Shown here one piece after another: positions 61,390 through 64,000 of a stretch of DNA of 64,000 bases. Each line of letters starts with the position of its first letter. Position 1 is the stretch's first letter. Source of the DNA: Flavobacterium xinjiangense (GTDB lineage: Bacteria > Bacteroidota > Bacteroidia > Flavobacteriales > Flavobacteriaceae). The stretch lies in the NCBI RefSeq assembly GCF_900142885.1, contig NZ_FRCL01000002.1:186001-250000 (forward strand), read 5' to 3'. The position numbers were made by a program, and so were the translations under genes. Under the pieces are notes generated by a model. It was not told the DNA's origin. It searched no databases and was given only the letters and a program-made list of their open reading frames with translations.

Positions 61390-63693
61390 TTATACAGTTA
61401 CCGATTGATTAGGCAAAACAACAATTTCCTTTCCATTTACAACTATTGACAGCTCTTTTTGACCATCGATTGAAAAGGAAGTTTCATTATGAGTAATATT
61501 TACTTTCAAAATTTGATTTCTGAAATTTATTTTAAAGGAATAACCGTTCCATTCTTTTGGAATTTTTGGAGAAAAATGAAGTTTGTCCTCTTTAATTCTC
61601 ATTCCGCCAAAACCTTCTACGATACTCATCCAAGTTCCTGCCATTGAAGTTATGTGACAACCTTCTTCTACCTCTTTATTGTAATCATCTAAATCCAATC
61701 GAGAAGTCCTCAAATAGAACGTGTACGCCATATCCATTTTGTCTAATAGCGCCGCTTGAATCGAATGTACACAAGGCGAAAGTGAACTTTCATGAACCGT
61801 AAAAGATTCGTAAAATTCAAAATTGTTTTTCAGTTCTTCCTTAGAAAAATGATCTTCAAAGAAATAGAAACACTGTAAAACATCGGCTTGTTTAATATAA
61901 GGCGAACGTAAAATTCTATCCCAAGACCATTTTTGATTGATTGGTCTTTGGCTTTTGTCTAAATCAGCTACTCTCACAAGATCTTTATCCAAGAATCCAT
62001 CTTGTTGCAAGTAAACGTTATGCTCTTCCGAAAAAGGGAAGTACATATTATCAGCTACTTTTTTCCATGACTGTAATTCCGAATCTGAAATTTTTACTTT
62101 CTCTGAAATTCTTTTGTGATCCGAAGGATACTCCAACGATACTTTTTGAATCTGTTCGTACGTATAATCCAAACACCATTTTGCAATATAATTGGTATAG
62201 AAATTATTGTTTACGTTGTTTTCATATTCGTTTGGTCCTGTAACTCCAAGGATAACATATTTATCAAGATTAGTTGAGAAATTCGCTCTTTGATGCCAGA
62301 AACGTGCAATTCCTATTAATACTTCCAATCCTTTTTCGGGAATATAACTGTAATCGCCAGTGTATCTGTAAAAGTTATAAATGGCAAATGCAATGGCTCC
62401 ATTTCTATGAATTTCTTCAAATGTAATTTCCCATTCGTTATGACATTCTTCACCATTCATCGTTACCATTGGATACAAAGCAGCGCCGTTAGTAAAACCT
62501 AATTTCGCAGCATTTTCAATGGCTTTGTCCAATTGATTGTAACGGTACGTCAATAAGTTTCTTGCTACTTCTTGGTCTTTGGTCGCCATATAAAATGGTA
62601 TACAATACGCTTCGGTATCCCAATACGTAGATCCGCCATATTTTTCTCCCGTGAATCCTTTTGGTCCAATATTCAAACGGGAATCTTTTCCTAAATAGGT
62701 CTGATTCAACTGAAAAATATTGAAACGAATTCCTTGTTGTGCCTTCACGTCACCGTCAATTGTGATATCTGACATTTCCCAAATTTTTGCCCAGGCATCA
62801 ACTTGGTCTTGTAACATTTGGTTGTATCCTTTTGCAAGTGCAGTTTGAATCACTTTTTCGGCAGCAGTTTGAGTATTTGTATGGTTCAAAGAAACGGTAT
62901 AACCACCAATTTTTTGGATAGATGATTTTTGGCCTTGAGCCACAACAACATCATAACTAGATTTAATTTTATCCGAAACAGCTTCAATATTTGAAGGGGA
63001 AATATTCGTTTTCTCTCCATTAATCAAAATGCTATTCTGCATAAAAGTAGTTACTTTGAAATGCGTCTTGAATGTTTGTGCAGTTATAAAAGCTTCGTTT
63101 CCTGATTTTTTGACATCAAGTATTTCCCAGAATTTTTCTTCCCAGTTGGCATCTTCATTGGTTACGCCAGCATCAATATATGGCTTGTAAATTATTTTCG
63201 CATCCTTATTTAAAGGTGTGATTTCGTAATTTATGACTCCAACTTCATCTAAAATGATAGAAAGGAAACGACGGATCTTTACTGAAATTTCAGTTCCGTT
63301 TTTTAGAGTTGCCTCAAAAGAACGGTGATACCAGCCTTCTTTCATGTTTAATTCACGACGAAAGTTTTTGACATCTGAACACGTGTTCAAATCCAATTTT
63401 TCACCGTTGATTTCGATTTCAATTCCAATCCAATTTGGCGCATTCAGAACTTTGGCAAAATATTCAGGATATCCATTTTTCCACCAGCCCACTTTGGTTT
63501 TGTCAGGATAATATATTCCGGCAATATAACTTCCTTGAAATGTTTCACCGCTATAATTTTCTTCAAAATTCGCACGTTGTCCCATCGCTCCGTTACCAAT
63601 ACTGAAAAGACTCTCAGATGATTTTACGCTCTCTACATCAAATCCTTCTTCAATGATCGACCAATTGTCAGGTTTTATATAATCTTGATTCAT
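61390..63693 (-). CDS. GH65 maltose/disaccharide phosphorylase
   Basis: A 767-residue cytosolic enzyme. The GH65 catalytic signature is NGEECHNEWEITFEE (about 415-430). The N-terminal beta sandwich starts with FDVESVKSSESLFSIGNGAMGQRANF. The C-terminal cap contains CHITSMAGTWMSIVEGFGGMR. It splits maltose with phosphate into glucose and beta-glucose 1-phosphate, which PgmB then converts; kojibiose or trehalose specificity cannot be excluded. It follows pgmB in the same direction. Confidence 0.93.
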   Translation of the reverse strand: MNQDYIKPDNWSIIEEGFDVESVKSSESLFSIGNGAMGQRANFEENYSGETFQGSYIAGIYYPDKTKVGWWKNGYPEYFAKVLNAPNWIGIEIEINGEKLDLNTCSDVKNFRRELNMKEGWYHRSFEATLKNGTEISVKIRRFLSIILDEVGVINYEITPLNKDAKIIYKPYIDAGVTNEDANWEEKFWEILDVKKSGNEAFITAQTFKTHFKVTTFMQNSILINGEKTNISPSNIEAVSDKIKSSYDVVVAQGQKSSIQKIGGYTVSLNHTNTQTAAEKVIQTALAKGYNQMLQDQVDAWAKIWEMSDITIDGDVKAQQGIRFNIFQLNQTYLGKDSRLNIGPKGFTGEKYGGSTYWDTEAYCIPFYMATKDQEVARNLLTYRYNQLDKAIENAAKLGFTNGAALYPMVTMNGEECHNEWEITFEEIHRNGAIAFAIYNFYRYTGDYSYIPEKGLEVLIGIARFWHQRANFSTNLDKYVILGVTGPNEYENNVNNNFYTNYIAKWCLDYTYEQIQKVSLEYPSDHKRISEKVKISDSELQSWKKVADNMYFPFSEEHNVYLQQDGFLDKDLVRVADLDKSQRPINQKWSWDRILRSPYIKQADVLQCFYFFEDHFSKEELKNNFEFYESFTVHESSLSPCVHSIQAALLDKMDMAYTFYLRTSRLDLDDYNKEVEEGCHITSMAGTWMSIVEGFGGMRIKEDKLHFSPKIPKEWNGYSFKINFRNQILKVNITHNETSFSIDGQKELSIVVNGKEIVVLPNQSVTV

Positions 63694-63805
63694 TCTTTAC
63701 TTTTGTTTAAAGTTTAAAAAGTTTACCGTTTAGAAGTTTACAGTTGTTGAATTTTAGTTCTGTTTTTCTAACCTGTTGCTTCTCGTTTCTTTTTCTTCTA
63801 TCTTT

Positions 63806-64000
63806 TTATTTTCTAATTAATTCTTCTATAAAATCGGTGTCTATTTCTGTAAAGTCTTTGAAGATGTATTTTGCTTCATGTAAAATAGATGCTTCGCCAA
63901 TTCCAACACTTGTCATTTTCCCTATATTGGCGGCTTGTACACCAGCTACTGAATCTTCAAAAACGATAGCATTTTCTGGACTTATATTTAATAGTTTAGC
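63806..64000 (-). CDS. pgmB: Beta-phosphoglucomutase, C-terminal part (cut by window edge)
   Basis: The last 64 residues of a HAD-superfamily enzyme. The third HAD motif reads IVFEDSVAGVQAANIGKMTSVGIG, given in outline, and it ends IEELIRK. In this place next to GH65 phosphorylase, beta-phosphoglucomutase is the standard partner, turning beta-glucose 1-phosphate into glucose 6-phosphate. The start lies outside the window. A 112-base AT-rich repeat-like spacer separates it from GH65. Confidence 0.9.
   Translation of the reverse strand, partial: AKLLNISPENAIVFEDSVAGVQAANIGKMTSVGIGEASILHEAKYIFKDFTEIDTDFIEELIRK

Noticed and set aside
1..64000. CRISPR arrays, rRNA genes or restriction-modification genes
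   Set aside because: No regularly spaced repeats with unique spacers, no rRNA-like sequence and no methylase or nuclease motifs of that type were seen.

Overview
The window looks like a chromosomal piece of a Flavobacterium-type member of the Bacteroidota. The DNA is AT-rich. Several promoters match the Bacteroidota -33/-7 pattern (TTTG, about 16-20 bases, TAnnTTTG), and one surface protein ends in a type IX secretion sorting domain. The gene set is typical of the group: a mevalonate pathway instead of a DXP pathway, ATP-type PEP carboxykinase, a BlaR1-TonB fusion, DUF885, and GH65/GH13 maltodextrin genes.

Layout. 1-4859: housekeeping and small enzymes (a cut-off GT2 glycosyltransferase, a YbhN-like flippase-type membrane protein, RuvC, HemW, a cyclase-family hydrolase, a GNAT, an MmcQ/YjbR protein). 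4985-11834: a compact signalling operon with a single-domain receiver, an H-NOX haem sensor, an HNOBA-PAS4 histidine kinase, a FIST/NosP-like sensor, a second histidine kinase, a free Hpt protein and a LytTR response regulator. This reads as a two-input nitric oxide phosphorelay. 11960-15070: a secreted ice-binding-domain protein. 15557-27578: an uncharacterised exopolysaccharide-type locus with a TPR/outer-membrane barrel protein, a Wzx/PelG-like flippase, a GT4, a membrane-anchored GH5-like hydrolase, an Ig-like anchored protein, a 1044-residue polytopic protein and a receiver-GT2 fusion. The component list recalls Pel systems.

27773-38141: mixed genes (PH-SHOCT protein, DUF4407, pckA, DUF423, saccharopine dehydrogenase-like, BlaI/BlaR1 pair). 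This stretch also holds a gene broken by one stop codon and three copies of a dispersed repeat that sits just beyond transcription terminators. 39637-46529: a tRNA-Leu gene followed by a 6.8-kb integrated element. The element is bounded by a 32-bp duplication of the tRNA 3' end and carries a tyrosine integrase, an excisionase-like HTH protein, a putative Rep protein and several unknown genes. No transposase or conjugation gene was recognised in it.

46565-57617: DUF885 lipoprotein, NTF2-like protein, pseudouridine synthase, a mevalonate/isoprenoid cluster (UbiA prenyltransferase, mevalonate kinase, an orphan antitoxin-like gene, mvaD), TspO, a flavoprotein and GDPD. 57669-64000: a maltodextrin operon on the minus strand (pgmB, GH65 phosphorylase, periplasmic GH13, lipoprotein GH13). 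All calls rest on reading the sequence; no database search was run.
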